Assembly (NCBI GenBank): GCA_947034885.2
Contig: OX344751.2
Span: forward strand, 44,111,082 to 44,175,081
Direction of reading: 5' to 3'
DNA: 64,000 nt
Source: Thuidium tamariscinum
Taxonomy: Eukaryota > Streptophyta > Bryopsida > Hypnales > Thuidiaceae
The translations under genes were made by a program, and so were the position numbers. Positions 47,999-59,799 of the stretch are shown here, one piece after another (the stretch's first letter is position 1; each line of letters begins with the position of its first letter). The notes under the pieces were generated by a model, which was given only the letters and a program-made list of their open reading frames with translations, did not search any database and was not told the origin of the DNA.

Positions 47999-48199
47999 GG
48001 TGCCTATAGTCTATAAAAATTTTCTGAGGGTTGTTCCTTCTTGAAACATTTTTTCACTAATTTTTTCTTGAAAGACAAATTGAAATCATGTTAAAACAAA
48101 TTTGATTTATATATTTCTAGAGTCTTGTAAAATCAACCATAAATTTTTTAAGTTAAAATTTTTGGTCTATAAAAAAGTTCAAAAAGTGGCTCTACCTTA
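47996..48199. repeat. AGGTAG-family MITE, internally deleted (copy M8)
   Basis: The left TA-AGGTGCC overlaps the closing TTAA of PB9 and the right end is GGCTCTACCT-TA. About 200 bp of family interior remain ('cttgaaacattttttcact', 'cttgaaagacaaattgaaat'). Confidence 0.5.
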
Positions 48200-48325
48200 A
48201 AAAAATTTATTGTCAATATATGTATTGAAGAATCTTATATTTCCCCAATTTGTGATAGATTCTGTCTAAAATATGCTTTTAGAGTTGTAGTTTTAGATGT
48301 AAGTTGCTAGGCATTACACTCCACT

Positions 48326-49259
48326 TTAACTTCTAAAGGACCAAAGTGCCTTTTTTGGCAACATAGAAGTTTTAGGCAAGTATGTGTGACTAGAGATTTT
48401 TATGTTTTTTGACCAAACTTTAGTGGAAGGTGTAGAAAAGGAATGTCTTTAAAGTCCAATAATTTTTGTGACTTTTGATTGCATATTTAAAAAATTTCAC
48501 ATGATATGTTGTTTCTTTTTCAACTTGGGCAATTTGAGCAGATTAAAAAAAATAAAAAATTTAGAAACAAAATTTTGAAATTAGTTTTATAGATATTTAT
48601 ATACATAGAAAGCTTTGAATCATTCCATATGGATTAATGAGTCAAAAGTTATGAAGAGTTTTGGTTTGCGGGTAGTTATCAATTTTTTACTCTAAAATAA
48701 AATTTGAAGTCTTTTATTTTACTCAATTTTCAATATTTTTGGAAAAAAAATAAAAACATTGGGTGAAGATTGTTTATTACAACATTTGAACCATTGGGAT
48801 TGGAAAGTTTCAATTTTGCAAATAAACTCTTTACAATTTAGTATTTTGATTCATTCTTTAGTTCTTTCTACTTACTGTTTTTTTCCAATATGTTGTACAA
48901 TTCCAAATGATTTGAAAATTTTCAAGCATGTAGCCAATTTGCCTTGAAGAATGAATCCATAGAAGCATTACCATTTTGGACTTTCTTTCATGCTAATGTG
49001 AGCTTGTAAAGTGCAGTTGCTCCATTTATGCAAGGGTAAGAAAAGGATTTTGATCAATTCGAAATGCTCATATCTTGTAATCCACACGGTAAAAAATTCT
49101 GAAATTTTTCCTCATTTTTTCAAACCAATATACTACAAGATCTTTTGATTATATGCGTCTTAAAATAATATTTTTCAAATATTTGCTACTTGTGTTAGAA
49201 TGATTGGCAGCTTTGGAGCGTTTTTGGTAGAAACATAGTCAAGGACCTTTATGGTTTAA
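48326..49259 (-). mobile_element. TTAA family, 0.95 kb type (PB10, reverse)
   Basis: The ends are TTAA-CTTCTAAAGG and CCTTTATGGT-TTAA. The interior is the reverse complement of PB9, including 'catatggattaatgagtcaa', 'gtacaattccaaatgatttg' and 'gcttgtaaagtgcagttgc'. It lies only ~330 bp from PB9 in inverted orientation, so the pair could form a large stem. Confidence 0.75.
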
Positions 49260-50664
49260 ATTATATTCTCACTTCGTATTAAGATTGAGATGTATTAACT
49301 AGCAATGTCAAATGAAGTGGGTGTGGGTAAGTGAAAGTGTTTGTTGCTTAAACAGTTGAGACAAATATCAATTTTTAAGACTTAACTTAGGATTTTGAGG
49401 ATGAAAAAAATTTAGATTATCATGTAGTATAGAATTCATGAAAAATATGATCCTTTTAAATGGTTAAAATATCAATGCCTGCATTGAATGGAACATACAT
49501 TTTTTAGATAGTCAACTTGTATGAACTACTATCTCCATCACAACTTTAGCCAAGTGAAATGTAGTAAAAGTATTGAATGGACAAACAAACAACTTGACAA
49601 CCCTAATATTATCAAGGATTTGAAACATGAATTTAACCCATAAAAGATCATTACCCACTTGGAGTACAAATTGGATATTGAGAAAGTATCTATGATCTCA
49701 ATTTTTGTCATTATTTTTTGGAAATTTTTACCAAGAATAAAAAATACATTAGTTTTGGGAAAATATCATTTTTATTTCAATCAATGCAAAAGAGAATAAA
49801 TTATGCTACATAAGTTCAAAACATAGAAGACTTGGCAACAAAAAAAATTCACAAAATTTTAAATTTTTTCATATGAATTACATTTTTTTTCCTATATAAA
49901 CAACTTTTATTAATTCCATTGTATAAGTAATCTAAAAGTTAAAGAGCATTTAGTTTTTAGGTAATCATAGAAATTTCTTGAGCAAATAATGATTTGGATT
50001 TGTTTTTGAATTTAGTTTTCATTTATTTTCAAAATAAAAAGTTCTACATGGTTTAGTTTGTTTGCTAGTTATAACAATCTCACCATTGATATTGATGTGT
50101 TTTAATTCCATCTTAGAAATATTAATAATTTAGATTTTTCTTTTATCTCATATCTACATCTATTTAACAATTTCCTTAAGAATGAAAATTAAAGTTTTTT
50201 TTCATAAAGTTTTTTTCTAGAATTTAGACTTAACTCAATTATGCATTGTAAAGATTTAAACCTCAACACTTTGCAATGCAAAAATTTAAGTTAAGAAGGT
50301 TCAAGTCAAATAATCTAATTAGATAAGGTACCAAAAACTTGTTTTCTTCACTCTAAATGCAAATATCCTGCAAATTGTGTAGCCAAATTTTTTTACAATT
50401 ATTCCACACATTTTTCTACTAGTTAGGTGTAAGATCCTACAACTAAATAAGAAAAATAATAATTTTCAAAGTTGTATTACTTCTTGCAATAAAAATGATA
50501 GTTTTGAATGTTTTTTGGTAAAATAATGCTATATTCCTACATGGGTTGAATAGGATAATCCTTCTAAGTAGGCCCCCTATTTGTGCACCATGTACTATAC
50601 AAGCTAGTTCAATAAGTGTAGATTGTATTATAGCATTGTTTGAGTTCTTGCACTAGTTTTGAGG
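49260..50664. other. Gene-free AT-rich interval
   Basis: No gene, RNA or complete element is recognised. Confidence 0.35.
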
Positions 50665-50925
50665 CCAACAATGCTAATGTGTGAACATGAACATGTGAGC
50701 ATGTGAGCTTCTAATATGTATATAAATAGATATACAACCACCTTTGAAGGTGTTTATAGTAAAAATACCTATAATATAGGTACCTATAGTATAAATAAAT
50801 TTTTATCATCTAAGCCTTCTATAATATAAGCACCTATACTATAGGTGCATCATCTTTGAGGCTCATAAGCTTAGACTTCTATGCTCACATACTAGCAACC
50901 GTGGTTTTGAGGCCATTTACAAGTA
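50665..50925. repeat. Dispersed repeat, partner at 4.43-4.69 kb
   Basis: It has the same order of landmarks as the 4,425 copy, with a TATATAAATAGATA box-like stretch near 50,720 and several TATAGGTACCTATAG-type short palindromes (50,775-50,850). Confidence 0.4.
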
Positions 50926-51277
50926 AATTTTCAATGCTCATTACTAAATGTGGCTATGAAGGTAAAAAACAATTTTATAAAGAGAAGTCAAAATGGTAGG
51001 AAGATTGTATTTTTAGAAACAAATTTTTGAAGTAAAAAGAAATTATTGGAGGAAAAATTTCTATTTTAGCAATTCTTTAATTTATTTTCAGACTTTAATT
51101 AAATATTTGACTTGAAGTACCAATCTTGATAGCTGGATATAGTATTAACTATTAAGGTAGTTCAGAGTTCTTAGATGACATCATGTAATCATGGGGTCTA
51201 CACTATTTTCATTTTAAAGTATTTTTCATCCACTTTCATCTTCTTTAGTATAAATTTTCTACAAAGATTCATTCTAA

Positions 51278-52485
51278 TTAATGAACTCTTTAGGTTCCTT
51301 GACTATATTTACTCCAAAAATGGTCAAAAACTACCATTTCTAGTACCAATATCAATTTTGGTTTGAGAATTGAGTTATTTGTAAAGTAACCTAAATTCGG
51401 GTTTAAACCCATGAATTTTGTGAAAAAGCTGGTTGAGTTAAAAAAGTTGAAATAAAAGTGGGCATGAAACTTATTTTTTCATCAAATGGTGCCTAAAAAA
51501 GTTTGGTCCCCACTTTTGAAATCGTGTGACATAAGTATCTTGCAAAAAAGTTTGACGCTTCAACTATAGTTGCCTTCTCAACTTCAAAAAAAGTCATGCC
51601 CAAAGTGGGGGGGACTTTACAAATAACTCAAATATGTGGAAAAAGTTTTAGAGTTTTTCACTGAATAGATTGCAAGATATTATTCAGTGTTTGAATGTTC
51701 AAAATAATTTTTTTCACCTTACAGAAAATAAAATGCTTGCACTTTAGAAGGCAACAATCATATGAAATTTTTTCCAAAATGGTTTTACTTCTTGAATTCA
51801 TTATTTAGACCAAGTAGGGTACTTCCTTCAAAATTTTCAAATTATTTCAAATTATTTCAAATTGTACAACATATGGGAAAAGAATAGTAAGTAGAAAGAA
51901 ATAACAAATGATCCAAAGTACAAAATTGTTAAGAATTTATATGTGGAATTAAGAAATGATAATTCTTATGGTTGGAGTGTTGTAGTAAACAATATAAATC
52001 CAATAATTTTATTTTTTTTCAAATTTTTTTGAATACTAATAAAATAAAGGACTTTAAAGTTTATTTAAGAATAGAGAATTTATAACTACCTCAAACAAAA
52101 ACACTTGATAATTGTTGACTCATTGACCAAAATGAAATGATTCAAAACTTTTCAGACATTCATAAGTGAAAAAAAACAATTTCATATTTTTTGTTTTCGA
52201 AAAAAGCAATTTTTTCAAATCTAAGTGAAAAAGAAAATTTCATTTTTTTTTTCTTAAATTTTTTTTTTGAATTTTCCTTAATTGCCTATTTAAAAAACAA
52301 CATATTAGGCCCTAATTTTTTACTCATATTTTCAAATGCCCTAATTTTTAGTATACATGAAAGGAATTGAAAGGTATCCACTTTCTCTTTAAAGTTAGGC
52401 CTAAAATATAGAAATCTTTAATTACACGTACCTGCCCTAAATCACTATGTTGTCAAATGAAGCATGCAAGTCCTTTAGAAGTTAA
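51278..52485 (+). mobile_element. TTAA family, 0.95 kb type (PB11), with nested MITE
   Basis: TTAA at 51,278 precedes an eroded start ('ctctttaggttccttgacta'), and the right end is CCTTTAGAAG-TTAA. It is colinear with PB9 apart from a nested 260-bp element, a ~50-bp deletion beside it and considerable divergence in the right third. Confidence 0.6.
51371..51630. mobile_element. MITE with TGAGTTATTTGTAAAGT ends, nested in PB11
   Basis: The termini TGAGTTATTTGTAAAGT and ACTTTACAAATAACTCA are perfect inverted repeats of 17 bp. The flanks are AAT at 51,368-51,370 and AAT at 51,631-51,633, a 3-bp target duplication. It is 260 bp and non-coding. The three-base duplication would suit PIF/Harbinger or CACTA-type mobilisers; the ends match neither consensus I know. 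Confidence 0.75.
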
Positions 52486-52616
52486 ATGATCTTCATCTAC
52501 AATTCATTCAATTAACTAGTGTGAAGGAATAAACCTTGCTCTTTTCAAACACTTGTAGTAGTTGATATAGTAGTACTCTCTTCAAATGGCCACAAGTGGA
52601 TTTTGGGGTGATTGCA

Positions 52617-53326
52617 AGAAACACTTGTCCTATTTTGTGTCACACTACGTGTGCTGATCTGTTTTTTGGCCATAACTTTTGTGTTTTGGCTCTGATTGAC
52701 TCAAGATTTGTAGGGAAGGTACTCATAACTATCTTAAACCTTCCCTAATTTTTTCCTAATTTTCAAAAATAATTTACTATCAAAAAATAGACCCTGATTG
52801 GATGTCACACTTTGCAGTTTAGGGGTTTTTAGTACTATGGAGTACCTTTTTTTAATGATTTTAAGATGAAATTTGGATGAGATGTTCTTCTAGTAGACTT
52901 CTAGCTCTCCAGGGAAGGATTTTCAAAAATAGTTAATTTTATGTGGTGTGGAGGTCTACGAAGTGAGCTCTCTTCTGCTTGTATTTTGAAACATATAAAA
53001 TATTATTTTGGTGGGTTTTTTTGTGAATGACCATCTCCATAAAGTTGTTGAAAATGGCCACTTTTTATTTTTTGAAAATATCTATGTTTACTATTTTTCC
53101 CTAATTAAAACATGAAGGTATGTATTTTCTGGAGGTTTGGCACTTTTCAAGTTCTCCTACTTAGAGAATTTTTCTATCCATTTCCTTCGGTGAAAACCTT
53201 CATCTTAGAGGTATATACACTATTCATATTTTTAAATTTTTTTAAAACTTAATTTTCTAATTTTAAAGTACTCTCGAAAAAATCAGCCAAATGCAACGAA
53301 ATCGGCAGGTGTTTCTTGCAATCACC
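52617..53326. mobile_element. 710-bp element with GGTGATTGCAAGAAACAC ends
   Basis: GGTGATTGCAAGAAACACTT at the left faces AGGTGTTTCTTGCAATCACC at the right, near-perfect inverted repeats over about 20 bp. No convincing target duplication is seen. The interior is non-repetitive within the window and has no useful reading frame. Confidence 0.6.
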
Positions 53327-54949
53327 GTTTGGCACTTTACACTTTACAAATAAGATGACTTAAATTACCTTACAACTTTCGACTAGATTCATTTTGCTAG
53401 TACAAAGACTTATTAGAACATCTTCTTTTTATTGTAAAGTCACTTGACCGAATCCATAATACTACTTTGTAGGTAGAACCCTAAAACAACACTTGAACTT
53501 GCAAAAAGGCATCTGGCAAGGCAAGTTTTCCTTGAAAGATTGGAGGTGCTCTTACAATTGACACCCAATGCAAAAATACCTTTAGAGTCTTTTCTAGATT
53601 GTTCTTTCAATGTTGACAGACCATTGATGGCCTTTTGGTAAGACTCCAAAAATGTGTAGAGATTGCTTATATTAAAAAGATGCTTACATTAAGAGAACAC
53701 TAACATAATGGGCAATCCCAATGACAATTTAGACATTTTCGAGGGAAAATTACAGTGCGAAATGAGCACATACTAGGTGTGGTTGTACAAGAGGGACAAA
53801 TTTTGCCATTGAAAAGTTGCAGGAACGCCCAAAACTATTCTTAATGCTATGGATCATGTCTATGTGGGGCACACCCATGAGTTACCCCTTTATAGAATAT
53901 GCCCCACGTGGTGCTTTCTCTAGTACATAGTTCCATCTGAAACAAAGGTTTAGTGCACTACTCTTCTTAAAACATGAGGCTTAATAGTAGTTGAGGCGTA
54001 AGCCCAAGTTTGACAGTGAACTATCAATATCTTAATCTTCAAGAGACTTGTGCAAATTGCATACTAACAGTGCTTATTGTGGTGCGACTCTTTGAAGCAG
54101 CAGGAACCAAGGGCTAACTTAAGGTTAGCTCGTGCTGGCATGATTGATTCATTGACATTTTGGACTATGAATCAGGGGGTTTACCATACTTTTGGGTTCA
54201 TTTCAATTCAGGGTTTAGAAATTAGAACGAGGATTATAGTGATATGATGTTTTATAAAAACATGCAAGCTTCATCCAACTTCTAATGAAGATGATGAGGG
54301 TAACCCAGGTTCTGGCCTCATATTTTTGGCAGTTTTGAACTGTGTTTATCAGGATGTTTATTTGTTAAAATTAAAATGACGGTGTTTCAGTTCTGAACAA
54401 CACACAAGAGTCAAGAAAGTCTTCATTCAATCTTATGGTATTGATTTTCTCTGCATTTAAATTGTACTTTTAAAGAATTATTGGATCAATAAAAAAAGTC
54501 ATTCAAAACCATACTTCATCCGCCTTACAGGGTTGAGCAAAATGACGATGGGTTCTTAACCTTGAACTTCACTCAGATGAAAGGATGAGATTTGTTTCCA
54601 AGGTGCCTAGTCATCCAAAAGTGATCCCAATATTGGATGAATATGTGCATTCTTTGTTTTTATAGGAATTTGAAAATTAAGTCATTCATAATGCCTTCTT
54701 TCATTTGCCCCTCTGTTGTGCTACATACATGGTTAACAAAGAGTGTAGTTTTTTTGTGCTTGAGCATTCCCGATATGGTTTACTAAAATTTTCACAAGGT
54801 AAGACTAAAGTGGGTACACTCAAAAATCATACCGTGCCTAAACTATTACCATTCTCCCTTTGTGATCATCTCCAAAATCAATATGTACTGATATTTTGAA
54901 GAAACAATCTTACAACATCTACAGTCAAAACAAACTTTGACCCTTCATA
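53327..54949. other. Interval without a supported gene
   Basis: Composition is mixed. The frames of 64-69 codons (53,440-53,649 minus, 54,705-54,899 plus) show no known family. No repeat ends were resolved. Confidence 0.3.
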
Positions 54950-56010
54950 ACTTTTGCATACATTCTCCCAACGTCACGTTCTTTGGTGCGTCGGAGCTGC
55001 CTTTCACTTCCCCACAAGAAAATCAATGAAACTTTGACCAATCTAACAATAATAACCAGGCGCAGGAGCAGAAGCAGACTCGCCTTAACTGCCCGCCTTA
55101 ACATGTGTGGGATTACGTGAAAGGCTTTCCAAATCCATCCCCTCGCATTTCCTTTCTACAGACTCGACTCGGACGCGACTGGAAGTTCTGTGCTCACATG
55201 CATGTCTTTCATGAGCCGTGATCGAGCTGATAGCTGTACCGGCCTGCAAATTCGTGTCCAGGAAATTCACCAGACTCAATTGCCCCCTCTGAAGTTAAAC
55301 GATCTTGTCTACTTTAACTTATGTCCCGATCGATCGACAGTACCAAAATTAAGTTCCAAAGTAAGTTCCACATTAATCGAGCTGTGTAAGTTCCAATTGC
55401 GGCTGACTGTCATCAGAGTCTGTGAACATTACCGCGTTGTGGCCGTCCTTATCACCGTCATTTTGGCCCGTTGCAATCGATCGAAATCAGTCGTACTGAA
55501 ACCACTTGGAAGCCAAGTCTCGATCGATCTCTGAAAATATATCTGTCTACGGCACTGCAAGCCAAGCAAAAGCGAAGCATCAGTCAAGCTCTTCGATCAT
55601 TTCACTGCACTGGGGAACGTACTACTGTACCTGACCTGATATTAGTTTGTAATGAACTGCTTTCAGAGATCGATAAGTAAGTTTCCACATGAATCGATTC
55701 TCATGCTTGAATATATTGGGGTTCAAGGTTTTCACACCTGCCGGTGACCTCCGTTTCAGATGTTCGACGCAGAGCGAGGTTTGGTCGAAATTGTGCCGAA
55801 AGTGTATTGACTTTTGAAATTTTATTTAGGAAGATCAGAGGTGGAAGTCAATTGTGTCGTTGTTTTTGCATTGCTTCAATTCTCCAAGCAAGGAAGACGT
55901 ACAGCAGGCACTGTGTGTTAATTTGGCTTCAAATTGAATGTCGTTTGGGATCGATCTGACATGCAATTTCGATTGATTGCGAGCTCATGCAAATATTGGG
56001 ACAGGTTTGG
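54950..56010. other. Unique GC-richer island, possible non-coding transcript or decayed gene
   Basis: Composition and texture resemble the MYB flank rather than the repeats. It is rich in GATCGATC-type and 'aagttcca' motifs, the latter three times near 55,350-55,395. The longest frame is 114 codons (55,190-55,534) and is unlike any family I know. No tRNA, rRNA or known plant microRNA sequence is evident. A non-coding RNA, the promoter/leader of a gene whose coding part lies elsewhere, or a pseudogene are all open. Confidence 0.35.
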
Positions 56011-56477
56011 AGCCATTTGCCAAGTCGCTTCGCACAAGCGGTGTGGATTGAAAACTGCCATCACTAGCCAGTAGAAGCAGAGTTTGAGTAGACTAAGAAA
56101 ACTATTCAGAAGAAGGTCAATATTCATGACTACACTCAAAATTGTATTTAGCGTCCGTTGCTTATACTAATTACTTACTCAAGAATAAAACATTTTTTTA
56201 CAAGTGAGAAATATTTTTATCAAGAGTATAGATATCAAATATGGTGGATTTCATTACAAAATTATATTACTTTCATTGATATTTTTTACAATTCAGACCT
56301 GCCATTTTAAAATCTAAATTTGTCGTAGATTTTTGAAATCTATACAAGATGTAGATGTTTGAAAATTTATATCAATCCTAGTTGTTAGCTTTCAATTCAA
56401 ACTATGTGGTTTGAAAAGTGGCATATGAAATACTACCATTTTAACAAAATTTGCTATAATTTAAGTAAGGGATACTT

Positions 56478-56790
56478 ATTTAGTAGATGTTTTTTAGCCC
56501 CACAAGAAATTGTTTTGGGACTCTTCCGTGAAGCTGTTCCTTGTGTAATGAATTGGCAACTGTTGGTCTGAATTTTTGCAAAAATAAAATAAAATATTTT
56601 CAAAAATTTGAGAAAGGATTTTAAAATTAAAAACTGATTAAAAAAATTTTTAAAAATTAAATAGTATTATCTAACATGGCAATCTCTTGACCACGTTAGA
56701 CTACCTACGTGGAAGCATTCCCAAAGTTCCCAAATCTTGGGAACCCATAGTCTTCTAATTAAATGCCCCCAAAACATTTGTTGCATTAGA
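56478..56790 (+). repeat. CATTAGAT-family MITE (copy 4, approximate ends)
   Basis: It opens with TTTAGTAGATGTTTTTTAGC and contains 'ttccttgtgtaatgaattgg', an AT-rich core and 'atggcaatctcttgaccacg'. It closes near 'catttgttgcattagaat'. Confidence 0.45.
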
Positions 56791-56936
56791 ATGATGAATC
56801 TCATTTCTGATGAAAAGAGTAAGAAGAATTTTTTAGCCTCACCAATCTAACACTAGGAACTACATTCAATGTTTATAGCATAGAATTACCTTAAAGTAAT
56901 TGACTTAAAGCTTGAAATTCTCGTAAGGGCAAAACA

Positions 56937-57305
56937 CCCATTCCCACATGTGTTCCTTGCAGTGTACTATAGATTCACCCAAATGCGTCAATAGAGTTCC
57001 CTTAATGTGTTTGCCACATGTGTGATTGTAATTTGCTGACACAATTGAAGGACACATAGGAAAATTTGGTTGGCTGAGTGTTGATTTTCGCAGGGTTCAG
57101 TTTTGGGGGCACCTATAGGACGGTTTCATAGGTCTAGGGAGCCAACACTTTGAAAATTTGTAGAAATTACATTATGCATCTGAAAAATCTAATTTTTTTT
57201 TAATATTCATGATTTTCACTCGCTAATACTAGAAAAATATCATTTTTAGAAAACGCTGCCTCCAACTATGCTGAATTCCTTATTTGGACGGTTTTGGGTG
57301 TTTCC
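56937..57305 (+). mobile_element. MITE with CACCCAAAACCGTCC-type ends (copy 2)
   Basis: The left end is GGGCAAAACACCCATTCCC and the right end GGACGGTTTTGGGTGTTTCC. It is colinear with the 61,159 copy over its full length ('gacacaattgaaggacacat', 'atattcatgattttcactcg', 'caactatgctgaattcctta'). Confidence 0.65.
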
Positions 57306-57399
57306 ACTGTACACAAGAGAGGGGAGCGATGTTATTTGCATTTCAAAGCTTAGTAAGCATTCTGGAGCAAGCCATATGGTATGGGCAAGTTGTATGGTA

Positions 57400-57950
57400 A
57401 GAAGGGCAAGCCAAAGACCACATTACAACAGAGCATGCAGATATTTGGAGTAACTTAATTACGAAGCCTACATACCTCTGCATCCCGGATTGGAGCAGGG
57501 GAACCACGCTTGTAGGTTACATGATAAGGTCCGGCCGTCCGGCCGTCCAGGTGTTTTTTATGTCTTGCAAGCTTTCCCCCAGCCAAGCAGCTCTTGGTGC
57601 CACATGGAAAGCCAAGTGACCGTAATAAACCATGTCCTCCTACAAGGGGCAGGGAGAACTGACCGCTCAGCCACTTGGGTAAAATGCTGTAATTTTTTAT
57701 TTTTCACACAAATTTTTTTTGCAAATTTTGAATTCATATTTGCGATCGCAGACCCCAAATTTTCTAGGAGGTGAAGAAAGTAGGGGTGATCATGGCCCAA
57801 ACTAGGGGACTTTTTTGTTTTGATTGCACCTCTGGTAAAATATGGTAAGGCCGAGCGAGGGGGCCAATCCACCCAGATCCCTACAAGGGGAGTGTACTTT
57901 TTGGAGTTTGAAGAGCTCGCAAAAGTTACAGACATGAGGTTGCATAGACT
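57400..57950 (-). repeat. Fragment with conserved short reading frame, related to 1.4-1.6 kb
   Basis: On the minus strand a 125-codon frame (57,558-57,935) contains NLGSAIANMNSKFAKK, matching the 1,430-1,645 fragment. The surrounding DNA is GC-richer and holds a direct duplication of CCGGCCGT (57,531-57,548). It may be part of a transposon-derived or duplicated gene fragment; I do not recognise the protein. Confidence 0.35.
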
Positions 57951-58395
57951 ACAAGAAGATCCACAACCAAGTTAGTCTAATTGGTTGATTTGCAATCGTG
58001 TGGATTTTTCTAACACGGTTCATTTCGTAGTCAATGCTGAATGATCTCGTTTCTACAATTCCGTATAACTACGTGAGACCAATCGTGACGTCAACCTTGT
58101 TAAATTGCCAAAATTTCATTACTTTGGCATGGTTCAACCCACACTGCCTTCTGAAACCAGAATCTAGATCAATCCTAATTTGGGGCTTCAAATTAGACCT
58201 TTGTGAAAATATGTCCCAATTTTTGGCTTGTGAAATATCGCCAATTTCACAACATTGACTTTCACTTTATTTTTGTATGGAGTACAATGAATGAACTTTT
58301 TGTGCCAATTCAAAGTTTGTAGACCACGGAACTCCACCACAAGGCGCAAGCTTGTAGAATGAGGCTCCATCACACAATTCCACCGGGGCAGTGTG

Positions 58396-58472
58396 CACTA
58401 TACCAAAATGTGGTAAAAAAAAACCGCACTCAAAATCAAGTGCAGTTTTTTTTACCACATTTTGGTATAGTG
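58396..58472. mobile_element. 77-bp CACTA-ended hairpin MITE
   Basis: It begins CACTATACCAAAATGTGG and ends CCACATTTTGGTATAGTG, with arms of about 35 bp that are nearly perfect complements and a loop of only a few bases. It is flanked by GTG at 58,393-58,395 and 58,473-58,475, an exact 3-bp target duplication. This is a minimal CACTA/EnSpm-type derivative, unusually short. Confidence 0.9.
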
Positions 58473-58775
58473 GTGGCATCAAGTTTCAACCATTTTCAGC
58501 CCCTTTTGTTTTTCTACCCAATTGTTGCATCCATCATTTACTGCTGTGGCCATCACTTTTGTTCCGATGACCACCTCCTAAACCATAATAAAGCCACGAC
58601 GAACTGAATGGGTTGGAAAGCTAGGCTGCACTCGCGCGCCACGGCGGACCTATCCCATCTGATCAGTCCCCTGGCCACTTGTGTGCAAGTTTGCACGAGG
58701 GAGCGAGTGTCGCATTGGTCGTATTGGGGCCCCAACTCATTTATGGGATGGAGATGGATTTGCCGTTGTGCGCGT

Positions 58776-59371
58776 GGGGATGTGGAAACTCTCATAATGT
58801 ATGGCTACATTGATATATCATCAAGACTCAAAAGTGAGTGGTTTTCTTTCTTCTTGAATGTAGCTTTTTTTTTTCCGTACAGATGTAATGGATGTCGATG
58901 CCCACTAGAAAATTTGGAAAGTATTGGAGGGAAATTTATGAAGGATTCATGCAACTGCAAAATAATTCTTACACATTCAAACACTGTTGTCACTGAACAA
59001 CTGACTTCTTCCTGCACCCAGCCTTTGCCAAAGTGGTCACACTACTCATATTCTCATAGCAGTAGAGTTGATTGTAAAGTGTGTGCAATGGGGGACTAGG
59101 AGCCAAAGTTTGAGCAAAATACAAGGCGAAACTTCTTGAAAGCACCAAAATTGAGGCCAGTTCAAAGGAATTTGGTGCCATGTTTCTTTTTTCCTATTCT
59201 CAGTTATACCTCCCTCTGATACCCTTTTTCAAACTGGGGGTTCCTTTACTATTAACTCTAACTAATGCCCATCTTTACATAGTTGTCCTTACTGACACCT
59301 TTGTGCCCATTTTTTTAAAGAGGGCTTCAACAATGACCTTTCTTTGCTCCAATGAATGCCTGTTTGCTAAG
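58776..59371 (+). repeat. Direct duplication, left copy (~0.6 kb)
   Basis: It is colinear with 59,800-60,408 from 'tggggatgtggaaactctca' to 'tgtttgctaag', with scattered substitutions and a few small indels. Frames of 163 codons here and 123 codons in the second copy share peptide text because of the duplication. The frames differ after small indels, and neither shows a domain. It may be a duplicated gene fragment or transposon piece. Confidence 0.8.
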
Positions 59372-59799
59372 AGCATCCCCATGCCTGCACTCTACAAGCC
59401 CAAAACACTTCATTCTGGCGTGTCAAGGCTCTGGCATTGCCCCATGCCAACACTTCAAGTGAAAAAAAATACCCAATGAACACGCCAAATTAATAAGGAC
59501 ACTGGCAAATTGTGTGTGTTTGAAGTGCCTCACTATCCCAGTCAAAGCATTCACATCTTGGTCCGATAGCTTGATTTACTCAATTGACAACTCCTTGAAC
59601 TTGACCCTCATAACCAGGATCCTATTGTAGCTAACCACCTAGCCTAACACTTATAAATGTGGTGAGAGGATCCTTGGGGGATGTGTTTGAGGGGTGAAAT
59701 TTGAGTTTATGCATGGGGAGCCTCTCAAACAGAAGCCCCTGTGAAGTTCCCAGACCCCTTTTAAATGGTATTTGGCGCCCCTGTTTTGGAGGTCTGGCA

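Noticed and set aside
8940..52485. LTR retrotransposons as the explanation of the dispersed repeats
   Set aside because: The units have short inverted ends, TTAA, TA, 3-bp or 8-bp flanks, and no gag/pol text, primer-binding site or long direct terminal repeats.
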